Assembly (NCBI RefSeq): GCF_014490035.1
Contig: NZ_CP061008.1
Location: 1,116,001-1,180,000, forward strand
Direction: 5' to 3'
DNA: 64,000 bases
DNA from: Achromobacter xylosoxidans
Lineage (GTDB): Bacteria; Pseudomonadota; Gammaproteobacteria; Burkholderiales; Burkholderiaceae_B
The notes beneath the pieces were generated by a model that saw only the letters and a program-made list of their open reading frames with translations, did not search any database and was not told where the DNA came from. Each line of letters begins with the position of its first letter. The stretch's first letter is position 1. The position numbers were made by a program, and so were the translations under genes. Of the stretch, positions 17,698 to 27,598 are shown piece after piece.

Positions 17698-17713
17698 TTA
17701 AGATTGGCTAAAT
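17696..17713. promoter_or_regulatory. ATTTA-N8-TAAAT inverted repeat over the GST start
   Basis: ATTTA at 17696-17700 and TAAAT at 17709-17713 form a 5-bp dyad overlapping the GST start codon. It resembles the second dyad just before the divergent LysR gene (17790-17804). The two may be a pair of regulator contact sites. Inference from symmetry and position only. Confidence 0.3.
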
Positions 17714-17789
17714 ATTGCGGTTGCGCGGCGGCAGTGAAATTCTCTGTCTTGAGCGGGATCGGGTACAGCGATGATTTCTCACTTTTGAA

Positions 17790-17804
17790 TTTAGGAAAAC
17801 TAAA
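17790..17804. promoter_or_regulatory. TTTAG-GAAAA-CTAAA palindrome at the LysR start
   Basis: A 15-bp dyad with perfect 5-bp arms lies immediately before the ATG of the LysR gene (17805). Position and symmetry suggest autorepression by the LysR protein. The same TTTA...TAAA ends occur at the far side of the intergenic region over the GST start. Confidence 0.45.
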
Positions 17805-18680
17805 ATGACGGCAACGCTTCCCTTGCAGGCGCTGCGCACCTTTGTCGAGGTAAGCCAGCGCGGCAGCATCACCGCGGCGGCGCAGGCTTTGCATGTCACG
17901 CCCGGCGCCGTCAGCCAGCAGATCCGGCTGCTGGAGGACCGGCTTGGCATCGCCCTGCTGGTGCGCGAACGCCACGGCATGCGCATGACGGAGGCGGGCG
18001 CCGAGGCGTATCCGATGCTTAGCGCGGCATTCGCGCAGATCGACAAGGCGGTGGACTTGCTGGCCGCGAAGCAGGCGCGGCAAAGCCTGACCGTCAGCAC
18101 CGTGGCGACGTTCGCGGCATCGTGGCTGGTGCCCCGCCTGGGGCGCTTCAAGGAACGGCATCCGCACATCGAAATCCGGGTGGAGGCGACGCCTGCCCTG
18201 GTCGATCTGCGGCGCGATCACGTCGATGTCGCCCTGCGCCACGGACTGGGCGATTACCCGGGACTGGATGTGGTGCCGCTGATGGCGCCGGTGCTGGTGC
18301 CGGTGGCCGCGCCAGGCTACGCCGCAGCGCTGGTCGAAGCGGCAGACTGCCTGGATTACCCGCTGCTGCACGACGCGGACCGCGCCGACTGGCCATTGTG
18401 GTTAAGCGCGCATGGCGTGGCCACGGATCCCCGGGCGCAGCGCGGCAATGCGTTCGATGACGACTTCCTGCTGATCCGCGCGGCGGAAGCAGGCCAGGGA
18501 CTTGCGCTGGTGCCCGCCGCGCATGCGCAGGAAGAGATCGCGGCCGGACGTCTGGTGCAGGCGCTGGACAAGCCCTGGCCCGCGCGATTCGCCTACTACG
18601 CCGTAAGCAGGCCCGGCGCAGTCCGGCGTCCGGAAGTCCGAGCCTTCATCGACTGGATCGTCGAGGAGGCCGGGGCGTGA
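17805..18680 (+). CDS. LysR-family transcriptional regulator (GcvA-like)
   Basis: 291 residues. Seen: N-terminal helix-turn-helix LPLQALRTFVEVSQRGSITAAAQALHVTPGAVSQQIRLLEDRLG, characteristic of the GcvA/TrpI branch, then the effector domain starting LTVSTVATFAASWLVPRLGRF. It is divergent from the GST-flavin oxidoreductase pair (107 bp gap with two TTTA/TAAA dyads) and convergent with the amidase gene that ends the peptide-transport operon, 31 bp away. The divergent pair is the more likely target. Confidence 0.92.
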   Translation: MTATLPLQALRTFVEVSQRGSITAAAQALHVTPGAVSQQIRLLEDRLGIALLVRERHGMRMTEAGAEAYPMLSAAFAQIDKAVDLLAAKQARQSLTVSTVATFAASWLVPRLGRFKERHPHIEIRVEATPALVDLRRDHVDVALRHGLGDYPGLDVVPLMAPVLVPVAAPGYAAALVEAADCLDYPLLHDADRADWPLWLSAHGVATDPRAQRGNAFDDDFLLIRAAEAGQGLALVPAAHAQEEIAAGRLVQALDKPWPARFAYYAVSRPGAVRRPEVRAFIDWIVEEAGA

Positions 18681-18711
18681 CCTCTACGGCCGTTTGCGTG
18701 GCAAGGAGTCT

Positions 18712-20097
18712 TCAGGCTTCGAAACGCCGCGCCGCCTGCAGCAGCAGGTGCTCGCTGCCCGCGCGGCCCAGCAGTTCCAGCCCGACGGGTATGCCGCTTT
18801 CCGTGAAGCCGACGGGTACGCTCAAGGCCGGCAGTCCCGTCACCGCCGCGAGCAGGCCATTGCCGCCGCGCTGGGCTTGGCCCAGCAGCACCGGCGCGCC
18901 ACGCACGCTGGGATAGGCGAGCAGGTCCAACTGGCCATGCGCCATGGCAGCCAACACGTCGTCGCGCAGCGCCTGGGCGCGGGCCAGCACCGCGAGGCGC
19001 GCGCTGCCATCAGGATCGCGCAGCGCATCGCGCTCGCGCAGCAGCGGCGCGACTTCCGGGTGGGGATAGCCGCCGTCCAGGATGTCGGTCAGGCTGCGCA
19101 CGGGCAGACCCGCATCACGCAGGCAGAGGGCCAGCGCGTCGCGGAATTCGTAGCCGGTGACGTTGGCGGCCGTCAGGCGCGCGTCTCCCAGCGCCAGCGC
19201 GACGGGCTGGACGTGTGCGCCGTCGGCTTGCCAGCCGGCGAGCGCCGCGCGGACGTGGCGCGATACCTCCAGTTCCGCGTCGGCTGGGCCGAAGAATGCC
19301 TCCAGCGTGCCTATGCGCCAAGCCCGGTCCGCGCCGCGCGCGTCTTCGCGTTGTCCCGCCAACACCGACCACAGGGCCGAGATATCCGCAAGGCTGCGGG
19401 CCAGCGGACCGACCGTGTCCAGCGTCGGCGACAGCGGCACTACGCCGGCGTTGCTGTAGCGCCCGGCCGTGGGCCGCAGGCCCCAGACCTGGTTGAAGGC
19501 AGCGGGGATGCGGATCGAGCCGCTGGTGTCGGTGCCGATTGCGGCCGCCGCGAAGCTGGACGCCGCCGCGACCGCGCTGCCGCCGCTGGATCCGCCTGGC
19601 ACGCGCGCGGCGTCATAGGCGTTGCGCGTGCGGCCGGATAGTGAAGAAACGTTGGTGATGCCGCAAGCCAGTTCGTGCAGCGTGGTCTTGCCCAGCATCA
19701 CGGCGCCGGCTTCGCGCAGCCTGCGCACGACGTCGGCGTCGCGTTGCGGGCGGCGGCCGGCCAGCGCCAGCGAGCCTGCGGTGGCGGGCATGTCCGCGGT
19801 ATCGATGTTGTCCTTGAGCAGAAGGGGAATGCCATGCAGCGGCCCCAGCGCCGCCCCGCGCAGCCTCTCCCTATCCCGATCGGCGGCCTCGGCCAGCGCC
19901 GCGCCGTTCAGCGCGATGACCGCGTTGAGCGCTGGCCCCGCCTGGTCATGCGCCGTGATGCGCGCCAGGTAGGCGCGCACCAGGTCCACGGCGTTGAGCG
20001 TGCCTGCCGCCATGGCGGCCCGCAACTCGGCGATGCCGCGGCCAAAGACCGGGTCGTCGCCCGGCAGAGGACCCGCCAGCAGGCGCGGCGCGCTCAT
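18712..20097 (-). CDS. Amidase (amidase-signature family)
   Basis: 461 residues from ATG 20097, which overlaps the stop of the upstream ABC ATPase gene (ATGA). Seen: the Ser-cisSer-Lys triad of the amidase signature family: Lys in GIPLLLKDNIDT, GSSGGSAVAAAS, and the nucleophile Ser in GTDTSGSIRIPA. The family hydrolyses amides in the cytoplasm (GatA, AtzF, nitrile-pathway amidases and others). As last gene of an operon with a dipeptide-type ABC transporter and an M81 peptidase, it probably cleaves an amide bond in the imported compound. A GatA role is unlikely because gatB and gatC are absent here. Confidence 0.92.
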   Translation of the reverse strand: MSAPRLLAGPLPGDDPVFGRGIAELRAAMAAGTLNAVDLVRAYLARITAHDQAGPALNAVIALNGAALAEAADRDRERLRGAALGPLHGIPLLLKDNIDTADMPATAGSLALAGRRPQRDADVVRRLREAGAVMLGKTTLHELACGITNVSSLSGRTRNAYDAARVPGGSSGGSAVAAASSFAAAAIGTDTSGSIRIPAAFNQVWGLRPTAGRYSNAGVVPLSPTLDTVGPLARSLADISALWSVLAGQREDARGADRAWRIGTLEAFFGPADAELEVSRHVRAALAGWQADGAHVQPVALALGDARLTAANVTGYEFRDALALCLRDAGLPVRSLTDILDGGYPHPEVAPLLRERDALRDPDGSARLAVLARAQALRDDVLAAMAHGQLDLLAYPSVRGAPVLLGQAQRGGNGLLAAVTGLPALSVPVGFTESGIPVGLELLGRAGSEHLLLQAARRFEA

Positions 20098-21101
20098 CGG
20101 AAGTGGCACGCCACCCATTGCTGCCCGCCGTTCGAGCTATCGGGCCGCTGCGTCAGGACCGGCTGCTTCTCCTTGCACACTGGCTGCGCCAGCGGGCAGC
20201 GCGTATGGAAGCGGCAGCCGCTGGGCGGATTCGCCGGGCTGGGCGGATCGCCCTGCAGCAGCTTGCGCTGCGCGGGCTTGTGCGGATCGGGAACCGGGAC
20301 GGCCGACAGCAGGATCTCGGTGTAGGGGTGCAGCGGGCGCGAGAACAGCGTGTCGCGGTCGGCGACCTCGACGATGCGGCCCAGGTACATCACCGCCACG
20401 CGATGGCTGATGTGGCGCACCACCGCAAGGTCATGCGCCACGAACAGGTAGGCGATGCCCATCTCTTTCTGCAGGTCCATCAGCAGGTTGATCACCTGCG
20501 CCTGCACCGACACGTCCAGCGCGGACACCGGCTCGTCGCACACGATCAGCTTGGGCCGCAACGCCAGCGCGCGCGCAATGCCCAGGCGCTGCCGCTGGCC
20601 GCCGGAGAACTCGTGGGGAAACTTCTTCATCGCTTCCGGACGCAGGCCGACCTTGGAGAACAGCCAGGCGATCTCGTCGGCGCGCGACCGGCCGCCCGAG
20701 GCCGGGAAGTTCTGCAGCGGCTCGCCGACGATGTCGCCTGCCGTCAGCCGGGGGTTCAGCGACGCGTACGGATCCTGGAAGATGATCTGCATGTCGCGCC
20801 GGCGGCTGCGCATCTGCTCGGCCGACAGCGCCAGGATTTCCTCGCCTTCCAGCCGCACGGATCCCGAGGTAGGCTGGATCAGCCGCAGCACGGACTTGCC
20901 GGTGGTGGTCTTGCCGCAGCCGGACTCGCCCACCAAGGCCAGGGTCTCGCCCCTGGCCACGGAGAAGGACACGCCGTCCACGGCCTGGATGACCTTGCGG
21001 CGCGGCTTGAACCAGCCGCCCGCGCCGGGGTAGTGCATCTTCAGGTCGCGTACTTCCAGCAAGGGCGTGGCCGGTGTGGCGGGCGGGTTGCGGGCGCTCA
21101 T
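20094..21101 (-). CDS. Peptide ABC transporter ATP-binding protein (DppF/OppF type)
   Basis: 335 residues. Seen: Walker [14 protein letters not shown], the Q-loop region [11 protein letters not shown], signature [14 protein letters not shown], Walker [13 protein letters not shown], and the oligopeptide-transporter C-terminal Cys-containing extension [15 protein letters not shown] that can bind an iron-sulfur cluster in this family. It energises import together with the DppD-type partner encoded just upstream; the genes overlap by four bases. Confidence 0.95.
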   Translation of the reverse strand: MSARNPPATPATPLLEVRDLKMHYPGAGGWFKPRRKVIQAVDGVSFSVARGETLALVGESGCGKTTTGKSVLRLIQPTSGSVRLEGEEILALSAEQMRSRRRDMQIIFQDPYASLNPRLTAGDIVGEPLQNFPASGGRSRADEIAWLFSKVGLRPEAMKKFPHEFSGGQRQRLGIARALALRPKLIVCDEPVSALDVSVQAQVINLLMDLQKEMGIAYLFVAHDLAVVRHISHRVAVMYLGRIVEVADRDTLFSRPLHPYTEILLSAVPVPDPHKPAQRKLLQGDPPSPANPPSGCRFHTRCPLAQPVCKEKQPVLTQRPDSSNGGQQWVACHFR

Positions 21102-22168
21102 GCTTGGACTCCAGTCAGGGCGGCGCCGGGCGTCGCGGAAGCCGCCGCCTGCGGGGCGGGTTGCGCGGCGACGCGCGCCGCTTCATGGCAGGCCACCACG
21201 TGGTCGCTGCCATGTTCCAGCAGCTGCGGCGCTTCGGCACGGCAGCGGTCGGTGGCGTAGGCGCAGCGCGGGGCGAAGCTGCAGCCTTTGCCCAGTTCGC
21301 TGGGCGCGGGCACCATGCCGGGAATCTCGGCCAGGCGCTGTGTCGATGCGTTCATCGACGGCATCGACGCCATCAATGCCCGCGTGTACGGATGCAGGGG
21401 GCGGTCGAACAGTTCGGTGACGGGCGCTTCTTCCACCTTGCGGCCTGCGTACATCACCGCCACGCGGTCACAGCATTCGGCCACCACGCCCAGGTCGTGG
21501 GTGATCAGCACGATGCCCATGCCCAGGCTCTGCTGCAGGCTGCGCAGCAGGTCCACGATTTGCGCCTGGATGGTCACGTCCAGCGCCGTGGTCGGTTCGT
21601 CGGCGATCAGCACTTCGGGATTGCAGGCCAGGGCCAGCGCAATCATCACGCGCTGCCGCATGCCGCCGGATAGCTGGTAGGGGTACTCGTGCACGCGCCG
21701 TTCGGGTTCGGCGATCTGCACCAGGCGCAGCATTTCCTCGGCGCGGCGGTAGGCCTCACGGCGGCCGAGCTTCTGGTGCAGCATCACCGTTTCCGCGATC
21801 TGCCGGCCTACCGTCAGCACCGGGTTCAGCGAGGTCATCGGCTCCTGGAAGATCATCGAGATCCGGTTGCCGCGGATCTGGCGCATCTGCTTTTCGGTCA
21901 GGCCCAGCAGGTCGGTGCCGCGGTAGCGGATCTGGCCGCCGGCATAGCGCCCGGGCGGCGTCGGGATCAGCCGCAGGATGGACAGCGCGGTGACGCTCTT
22001 GCCGCAGCCGGACTCGCCGACCACGCCCAGCGTGCGGCCTGCCTGCACCTGGTAGGACACGCCGTCCACCGAGCGCACGGTGCCGGACACGGTGTCGAAG
22101 TAGGTGCGCAGGTTGTCGACTTCTAGCAGCACGTCGCCCGGGGCGACGGCGGCGGGGGATATAGCCAT
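21098..22168 (-). CDS. Peptide ABC transporter ATP-binding protein (DppD/OppD type)
   Basis: 356 residues. Seen: Walker [24 protein letters not shown], signature [15 protein letters not shown], Walker [13 protein letters not shown], and the C-terminal oligo/dipeptide extension [16 protein letters not shown]. It pairs with the DppF-type protein to form the heterodimeric motor of the importer. Start overlaps nothing upstream (16 bp gap to the permease), and its stop overlaps the dppF-like start, as in standard dpp operons. Confidence 0.95.
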   Translation of the reverse strand: MAISPAAVAPGDVLLEVDNLRTYFDTVSGTVRSVDGVSYQVQAGRTLGVVGESGCGKSVTALSILRLIPTPPGRYAGGQIRYRGTDLLGLTEKQMRQIRGNRISMIFQEPMTSLNPVLTVGRQIAETVMLHQKLGRREAYRRAEEMLRLVQIAEPERRVHEYPYQLSGGMRQRVMIALALACNPEVLIADEPTTALDVTIQAQIVDLLRSLQQSLGMGIVLITHDLGVVAECCDRVAVMYAGRKVEEAPVTELFDRPLHPYTRALMASMPSMNASTQRLAEIPGMVPAPSELGKGCSFAPRCAYATDRCRAEAPQLLEHGSDHVVACHEAARVAAQPAPQAAASATPGAALTGVQA

Positions 22169-22184
22169 GGCGTGCTCCCGGGTC

Positions 22185-23078
22185 TTAGCGTTGATTGGCC
22201 AGGCGGGGGTCGAGCGCGTCGCGCAGGCCGTCGCCCATCAGGTTGATTGCCAGCACGGTGATGGCCAGCAGGATGCCCGGGTACAGGATGGTGTAGAACG
22301 CCACCGCCACGTAGTTGCGGGCGTCGGCCATCATGTTGCCCCAGCTGGGCACCTGGGCCGGCACGCCTACGCCCAGGAACGACAGCACCGCTTCGGTCAG
22401 CACCGCGGTGGCGGCGATGAACGTGGCCTGCACCACCAGCGGCGTGACCATGTTGGGCAGCACGTGGCGGCGCAGGATCACGGGCAGGCGCGTGCCCACG
22501 GCGTGGGCGGCTTCGACGTAGAGCTGTTCGCGCAGCGTCAGCGCGAGCGAACGCACCAGACGCACCACGCGCGGCACCTGCGGGATCGCGATGGCGATGA
22601 TCACCGTGGTCAGGCTGGCGCGGATCACCGCCATCAGGGCGATGGCCAGCAGGATGTCGGGAATGGCCATCATGCCGTCCATGATGCGCATGATGATGGC
22701 GTCGGCCCAGCGCACGAAGCCCGCCAGCAGGCCCAGCACCACGCCGACCGCGGTGGCGATCAGCGCCACCACGATGGCCACCACGAGCGACACGCGGCCG
22801 CCCCAGACCACGCGGCTGAACACGTCGCGGCCGAGCGCGTCGGTGCCGAAGTAATGCTCGGCCGACGGCGGCTTCATGCGTTGCAGCGGATTGATGCTGA
22901 TGGGGTTGTGCGTGGCGATCCAGGGCGCGGCGATGGCCAGGCCCGCCACGATCAGCAGCAGCGCCAGGCCCAGGATCAGGGTGGGGTGCTTGCGTACCCA
23001 GCGCCAGCGGCGCCCGCTGGCACTGAGCGCCTCGTGCAGCACCACGGGCGGGCTGGCGGAAATCGAGCTTTCTGACAT
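22185..23078 (-). CDS. Peptide ABC transporter permease (DppC type)
   Basis: 297 residues with an N-terminal OppC-type segment ([22 protein letters not shown]), a [21 protein letters not shown] motif typical of DppC/OppC, and about six membrane spans including the EAA loop [21 protein letters not shown]. Inner-membrane subunit that pairs with the DppB-type permease encoded 19 bp upstream. Confidence 0.95.
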   Translation of the reverse strand: MSESSISASPPVVLHEALSASGRRWRWVRKHPTLILGLALLLIVAGLAIAAPWIATHNPISINPLQRMKPPSAEHYFGTDALGRDVFSRVVWGGRVSLVVAIVVALIATAVGVVLGLLAGFVRWADAIIMRIMDGMMAIPDILLAIALMAVIRASLTTVIIAIAIPQVPRVVRLVRSLALTLREQLYVEAAHAVGTRLPVILRRHVLPNMVTPLVVQATFIAATAVLTEAVLSFLGVGVPAQVPSWGNMMADARNYVAVAFYTILYPGILLAITVLAINLMGDGLRDALDPRLANQR

Positions 23079-23097
23079 GTTTCTTTCCTGCGGCGGC

Positions 23098-24033
23098 TCA
23101 GTAACGGATGCGAGGATCGAACAGCCGGTAGCTGAGGTCGATCAGCAGATTGATCACCACGTAGGTGCCGGCCGATAGCAGCAGCACGCTCTGGATGACT
23201 GGATAGTCGTGGTGCTGGACCGCGTCGATGACCAGGCGGCCGATGCCGGGAATGGCGAAGACCGTCTCGGTCACGACCACGCCACCGATCAGCAGCGCGA
23301 TGCCCACGCCCACGGTGGTCGCGATGGGAATGGCGGCGTTGCGCAGCGCGTGCTCCAGCACGGGCAGCACCGCCAGGCCCTTGGCGCGCGCCGTGCGGAT
23401 GTAGTCCTCGTGCAGCACTTCCACCACGGTTGCGCGGGTCATGCGGGTGATCAGCGCGATGTACACCAGCGCCAGGTTGATGCAGGGCAGGGTCAGGTTG
23501 CGCAGCCAGGGGCCCACGCCCTCGGACAGGCTGACATAGCCCTGCACCGGCAGCCATTGCAGCTTGATGGCGAAGCCGTAGATCAGCAGGTAGCCGACCA
23601 GGAACACCGGCACCGAGAACGCCAGCACGGCGAACAGCATCACCAGGCGGTCGATCCAGGTGCCGGCGCGGTAGGCGGCCAGCACGCCCAGCGGCACGGC
23701 CACGATGATGGAGACCAGCATCGTGAGCGCGGCAATGGACAACGTGGGTTCCACCCGCTGCGCCAGCAGCTGCGTCACGGGCACGTGGGTGAAGATGGAC
23801 GTGCCCAGGTCGCCTTGCAGCAGTTTGCCCGCCCACAGCCCGAACTGCCGCCACAGCGGCTCGTCCAGGCCCAGCGCCACGCGCAGCTTGGCGATGTCGT
23901 CGGCGGAGGCGAAATCCCCGGCGATGAGCGCCGCCGGGTCTCCCGGCGACAGGTGGATCAGCAGGAAGACGATCACCGCCACCACTGCCATGACAGGCAC
24001 GATGGCCAGCACTCGCCGGAGGATGTAACCCAT
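23098..24033 (-). CDS. Peptide ABC transporter permease (DppB type)
   Basis: 311 residues, starting MGYILRRVLAIVPVMAVVAVIVFLLIHLSPGDPA, the typical DppB/OppB first helix and loop. The EAA-like loop EDYIRTARAKGLAVLPVLEHALRNA and the ending SYRLFDPRIRY are also standard. About six transmembrane spans. It forms the import channel with the DppC-type partner, downstream of the binding protein gene. Confidence 0.95.
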   Translation of the reverse strand: MGYILRRVLAIVPVMAVVAVIVFLLIHLSPGDPAALIAGDFASADDIAKLRVALGLDEPLWRQFGLWAGKLLQGDLGTSIFTHVPVTQLLAQRVEPTLSIAALTMLVSIIVAVPLGVLAAYRAGTWIDRLVMLFAVLAFSVPVFLVGYLLIYGFAIKLQWLPVQGYVSLSEGVGPWLRNLTLPCINLALVYIALITRMTRATVVEVLHEDYIRTARAKGLAVLPVLEHALRNAAIPIATTVGVGIALLIGGVVVTETVFAIPGIGRLVIDAVQHHDYPVIQSVLLLSAGTYVVINLLIDLSYRLFDPRIRY

Positions 24034-24067
24034 GGTTGTCTCGCGTATCGATTAGGCTGGCTGCGGA

Positions 24068-25651
24068 CTACTTGTCCAGCACCCACAGGTTCGGCAGGCT
24101 CCAGATCTTCTCCGCGTTCTTCAGGCTGTTGTGCGAAGCGAATGCCCGCGAATACTGGCCCACCGAGATCGCGGGGAAGGCTTCATAGGCGCGCTCCTGG
24201 AACAGGTCGAGCACACGCTTGCGCTCGTCCGAGCTGGTGGCCGCGATCCATTGGGCGCGCAGTTCGTCCAGCTTCTTGTCGCAAGGCCAGCCGGGCAGGC
24301 TGTTGCCGCACACCGCGCCCAGGTAGGTGTTGCTGATGGGCGAGTCGACGTTGAACTCGGACGCGGCCGACAGGAAGATGTTCCAGCCGCCCTTGTCGAT
24401 GGGTTCCTTGCGGGCGCGGCGGGCGGTCAGCGTGGCCCAGTCCATGGACTGGATGTCGAGGTTGACGCCGATGTCCTGCAGCGCCTGGATGGCGACCAGC
24501 GTGGCGGAGTTCAGGTAGGCCAGGTCGGTGGGCAGCAGGATCGCGACCTTCTCGCCCTTGTATCCGGCTTCGGCCAGCAGCTTCTTGGCCAACGCGGGAT
24601 CGGGCTTGGCGTAGGGCGCCGCGCCGGCGGCGGTGTCGTTGGGGCCGCCGCAGATGAAGACCGTGGCGCAGTACTTCATGCGCAGGTCGTCGGGATAACC
24701 CATGGCGGCGGTGAACTTGTCCTGGTCCACCAGATGGGCCACGGCCTGGCGCGCCTTCTCGTTGTTGAACGGCGGCATGGACTGGTTCAGGATGATGTAG
24801 CCCTGGGCGCGCTCCATCACGCCGATCTTGACGTTCTTGTTGCCGCGCAAGGCGTCGATGTAGTCCGCCGGCGCCTGTTCGATCATGTCGACTTCGCCGT
24901 TGGTCAGCGCGGCCGTGGCGCTGTTGGAGTCGGGCAGCACGCGCCATTCCACGCGCGGAATTTTCGGGGTCTTGTTGCCGGCCAGGCCGTCGGCCTGGGC
25001 CTTGGGGCCGACGTAGTTCGGATTCTGCTCGAACACGATCTTGCTGCCTGGCACCCATTCGGCGCGCTTGAAGACGTAGGGGCCGGAGCCCACGACCTCG
25101 GTCAGCGGCCGGTCGGCCGGCTGCGAGGCCAGACGCTGGGGCAGGATGAAGGCGGGATAGCTGGACACTTTCGCCAGACCTTCCAGCACCAGGTCGAACG
25201 GCTGGTCCAGGGTCAGCTTGAAGGTGCTGGCGTCCACGGCTTCCCACTTGCCGCCGGCGCGCGTGATGGCCTGGCCGATGTTGTCGCGCGCGGACCAGCG
25301 CTGCAGCGACGCGATCACGTCGGCGGTGGTCAGGGCCTGGCCGTCGCTGAACTTCAGGCCGGGCAGCAGCGTGAAGGTCCAGGTCTTCTTGTCGTCGCTG
25401 GCCGAATACTTCTCGACCATCTGCGGCTGCGGCTTGCTGTGCGAATCCATCGCGAACAGCGTGTCATACACCATGTAGCCGAAGTTGCGCGTGATGTAGG
25501 CGGTGGTGAAGGTCGGATCCAGCACCTTCAGGTCGGCGTGCGGCACGATGCGCAGGGTCTTGGCCTGCTGCGCGTGCGCCGGTGCGGCGCCCAGGGTGAA
25601 GGCCAGGCCGAGGGTGGCCGTCGAGAACAGGCAAAGCAGGCGTTTTTTCAT
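24068..25651 (-). CDS. ABC transporter substrate-binding protein, dipeptide/oligopeptide family 5
   Basis: 527 residues. Signal peptide MKKRLLCLFSTATLGLAFTL... with cleavage after APAHA, then QQAKTLRIVPHADLKVLDP. Family-5 hallmarks include YDTLFAMDSHSKPQPQMVEKYSASDDKKTWTFTLLPGLKFSDG. It binds the substrate in the periplasm and delivers it to the DppBCDF-like complex encoded downstream. Family 5 also includes binders of glutathione, nickel and opines, so peptide specificity is probable but not certain. Confidence 0.93.
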   Translation of the reverse strand: MKKRLLCLFSTATLGLAFTLGAAPAHAQQAKTLRIVPHADLKVLDPTFTTAYITRNFGYMVYDTLFAMDSHSKPQPQMVEKYSASDDKKTWTFTLLPGLKFSDGQALTTADVIASLQRWSARDNIGQAITRAGGKWEAVDASTFKLTLDQPFDLVLEGLAKVSSYPAFILPQRLASQPADRPLTEVVGSGPYVFKRAEWVPGSKIVFEQNPNYVGPKAQADGLAGNKTPKIPRVEWRVLPDSNSATAALTNGEVDMIEQAPADYIDALRGNKNVKIGVMERAQGYIILNQSMPPFNNEKARQAVAHLVDQDKFTAAMGYPDDLRMKYCATVFICGGPNDTAAGAAPYAKPDPALAKKLLAEAGYKGEKVAILLPTDLAYLNSATLVAIQALQDIGVNLDIQSMDWATLTARRARKEPIDKGGWNIFLSAASEFNVDSPISNTYLGAVCGNSLPGWPCDKKLDELRAQWIAATSSDERKRVLDLFQERAYEAFPAISVGQYSRAFASHNSLKNAEKIWSLPNLWVLDK

Positions 25652-25708
25652 CGCGCTAGGCTCCCATCTTGTTGGTGGATGCGCCGGCGTCCACGCGCCG
25701 GCAGGTTC

Positions 25709-27148
25709 TTAGAGCGGCCACTTGGGCAGCCGGATATTGCGGTACGTGAGCGTTTTCCAGTCGGGCGTGGCGACGCCTTTGCCGCCGACATAGATGATGT
25801 GGCGCGCGACTTTCGAGAACGAGGCATGGAAGTGCTGGGCGGACTTGACCACCACGATCTTCTTGGAAGAAAGATCGCAGCCCAGCTGCGTGAACAGGTC
25901 CATGTTGATGGCCTGGTTGCGCAGCGAGGTCAGCACGATCTCGATGCCCTGGGTCTCGACCAGCGCGCAGTCGCCCATGGCCGCCGGCGCGCCGGACAGG
26001 CCCGTCATGATCATGTCGGCCTGGATCGCCTTGACCGTGCAGCGCAGGTCCAGCGGATCGCCGGACAGCGGGCCGACCTTGCCGCCGATGCGCAGGTCCA
26101 GCACCGCGCCAGGGCCGGCGTCGAAGGCGATGCGCGCCGACACCGGATCCCACATGGGGCCCAGCGCGGCGTTCGTCACGCCGCGTTCCAGCATGCGGCT
26201 CAGCACAAAGGTGGCGTCGCCAGGGGCGCCGCTGCCGGGGTTGTCGGGCCGGTCGGCCAGCACCACCGGACCATCGCCGAAGGCCAGGGCTTCATCCAGC
26301 GCCTGGTCCACGCTGCGGTAGGGCACCATCAATTGTTCACGCATGCCGATGAGCTCGTCGGCCAGACGGCGCGCCAGTGTTTGCGCAAGAGCGGCATCGC
26401 CGTCGGCATAGACCAGCACCTTGGTGCCCATTTCCGGCACGTCGCCGGTGGCGAAGCCTTGCGCCGCCGAGATCGACAGGATGCCGTCGCGGCCTTCCAG
26501 CGCCTTGATGCGGCTGACGAACCCCTGGGCGGGTTCGCGCGTGGTGTGCATGGGCACGATCATTTCGCAGTCGATCAACGCCGCGACGGGCCGTGTGCGG
26601 CCGGCTTGCGCGTCCAGGCACAGGGCCAGCAGGTCTTCCGCGCGTTCACGGATATCGGTGTGGGGATATTCCTTGAACAGCACCAGCACCGTGGCCTGTT
26701 CCACCATCAACGGACTCAGGTGCGCATGGGGATCCAGTTCGGCGCCCACCACCACATCGGGGCCGACGATCTCGCGCACGCGGCGCAGGATGTCGCCCTC
26801 GCAGTCGTCGTAGCCGTCGGCCACCATGGCGCCGTGCAGGCCCAGCAGCACCATGTCCACCGGCAGCGCCGCGCGCAGGTCGGCCAGGATCTGGTCGCGC
26901 AGCGTCTCGTAGGCGGCGCGGGTGGTGGTGCCGCCCGGCTGCGCGGAAGTGACCAGGCCTTCGGCCAGCGTCCACCCGGCCTCGCGGCCGCGTTGGCGCG
27001 CCACGTATAGCGGCGCGCCTGCGAAGGTCACCGTGTCCGGATGCGTGCCCGCCGGGTAGTAGTCGCGGTCCTGGAAGGAGGCGAGGCTGGTGGGCATGGG
27101 CGCGAAGGTGTTGGTTTCCGTGCCCAGGCCGGCGCTGAAGATCTTCAT
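25709..27148 (-). CDS. M81-family metallopeptidase (MlrC/microcystinase C-like), copy 1
   Basis: 479 residues from ATG 27148 (MKIFSAGLGTETNTFAP); a longer open frame upstream is non-coding promoter. Seen: His-rich metal-site motifs GLHGAMV, DPHAHL and YPHTD typical of M81, plus MHTTREP and SAQGFATGDVPEMGTKVLV. MlrC proteins finish the breakdown of microcystin peptides; other members are uncharacterised. First gene of the operon that continues with the dipeptide transporter and amidase, so it probably degrades the imported peptide. Its middle third is nearly identical to copy 2 at 27599, while the ends differ. Confidence 0.9.
   Translation of the reverse strand: MKIFSAGLGTETNTFAPMPTSLASFQDRDYYPAGTHPDTVTFAGAPLYVARQRGREAGWTLAEGLVTSAQPGGTTTRAAYETLRDQILADLRAALPVDMVLLGLHGAMVADGYDDCEGDILRRVREIVGPDVVVGAELDPHAHLSPLMVEQATVLVLFKEYPHTDIRERAEDLLALCLDAQAGRTRPVAALIDCEMIVPMHTTREPAQGFVSRIKALEGRDGILSISAAQGFATGDVPEMGTKVLVYADGDAALAQTLARRLADELIGMREQLMVPYRSVDQALDEALAFGDGPVVLADRPDNPGSGAPGDATFVLSRMLERGVTNAALGPMWDPVSARIAFDAGPGAVLDLRIGGKVGPLSGDPLDLRCTVKAIQADMIMTGLSGAPAAMGDCALVETQGIEIVLTSLRNQAINMDLFTQLGCDLSSKKIVVVKSAQHFHASFSKVARHIIYVGGKGVATPDWKTLTYRNIRLPKWPL
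26409..26527. repeat. 119-bp perfect inverted repeat arm in M81 copy 1
   Basis: The reverse complement of this segment is identical, base for base, to 28220-28338 in M81 copy 2. Flanking codons carry many synonymous differences, so the run of identity is sharply bounded. Confidence 0.85.
26733..26833. repeat. 101-bp perfect inverted repeat arm in M81 copy 1
   Basis: Its reverse complement matches 27914-28014 in M81 copy 2 without a mismatch. The bases just outside differ at silent third positions (for example CAC versus CAT before it). Confidence 0.85.
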
Positions 27149-27598
27149 GGCCGGGCCTCCGGACAGGCTGCCGCATGCGCCGCGGCGCGCGCGGCGGTCC
27201 AGGTCGACGACATAGTTTTCCCCTTGTATGGATCGGATGTCCGTCATTGCCGCCACACCAAAAGGGGGGCACTGCGTTCCGTATCGCGGATGATCGGCGG
27301 CACACCAGCGCGGCACAAATAGCTAACGTGTTCCCATGGATAACCCAAGGTTATGGTGTGCGGTTTTTCGGGGAAAATCGCGGCGAAAAGCGCGCAGATC
27401 GGCTGCTTTTAAGGGAAAACGATAGGCCGGCCGAAAGCCTTTCCGCGCGCATATGAAAGGTTATGGACAGTTCATGATTTGGAATTTGTGGACCGGGCAG
27501 GCGGCGCTCAGAATTTGCAGCTGTTCCTGGCCGGCGGACATGCCGCAAGGCCTGTCGCCTTCAAACCGCTAGCGGCGCGCCGCGCCCTGGAGTCGCCC
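27149..27598. promoter_or_regulatory. 450-bp divergent promoter region between the two M81 genes
   Basis: No credible gene is seen here. The region is more AT-rich in its middle. It contains a 15-bp palindrome, ATAACC-CAA-GGTTAT (27340-27354), and the 10-mer AAGGTTATGG twice in direct orientation (27347-27356 and 27457-27466), 110 bp apart. These are candidate sites for a regulator that would control both the M81/Dpp operon and the second M81 gene. No regulator gene lies in the gap. Confidence 0.5.

Noticed and set aside
24131..27010. Plus-strand open frame of about 959 codons opposite dppA-like and M81 genes
   Set aside because: No motifs, low-complexity His/Gln/Arg translation; the minus-strand genes have clear family features.
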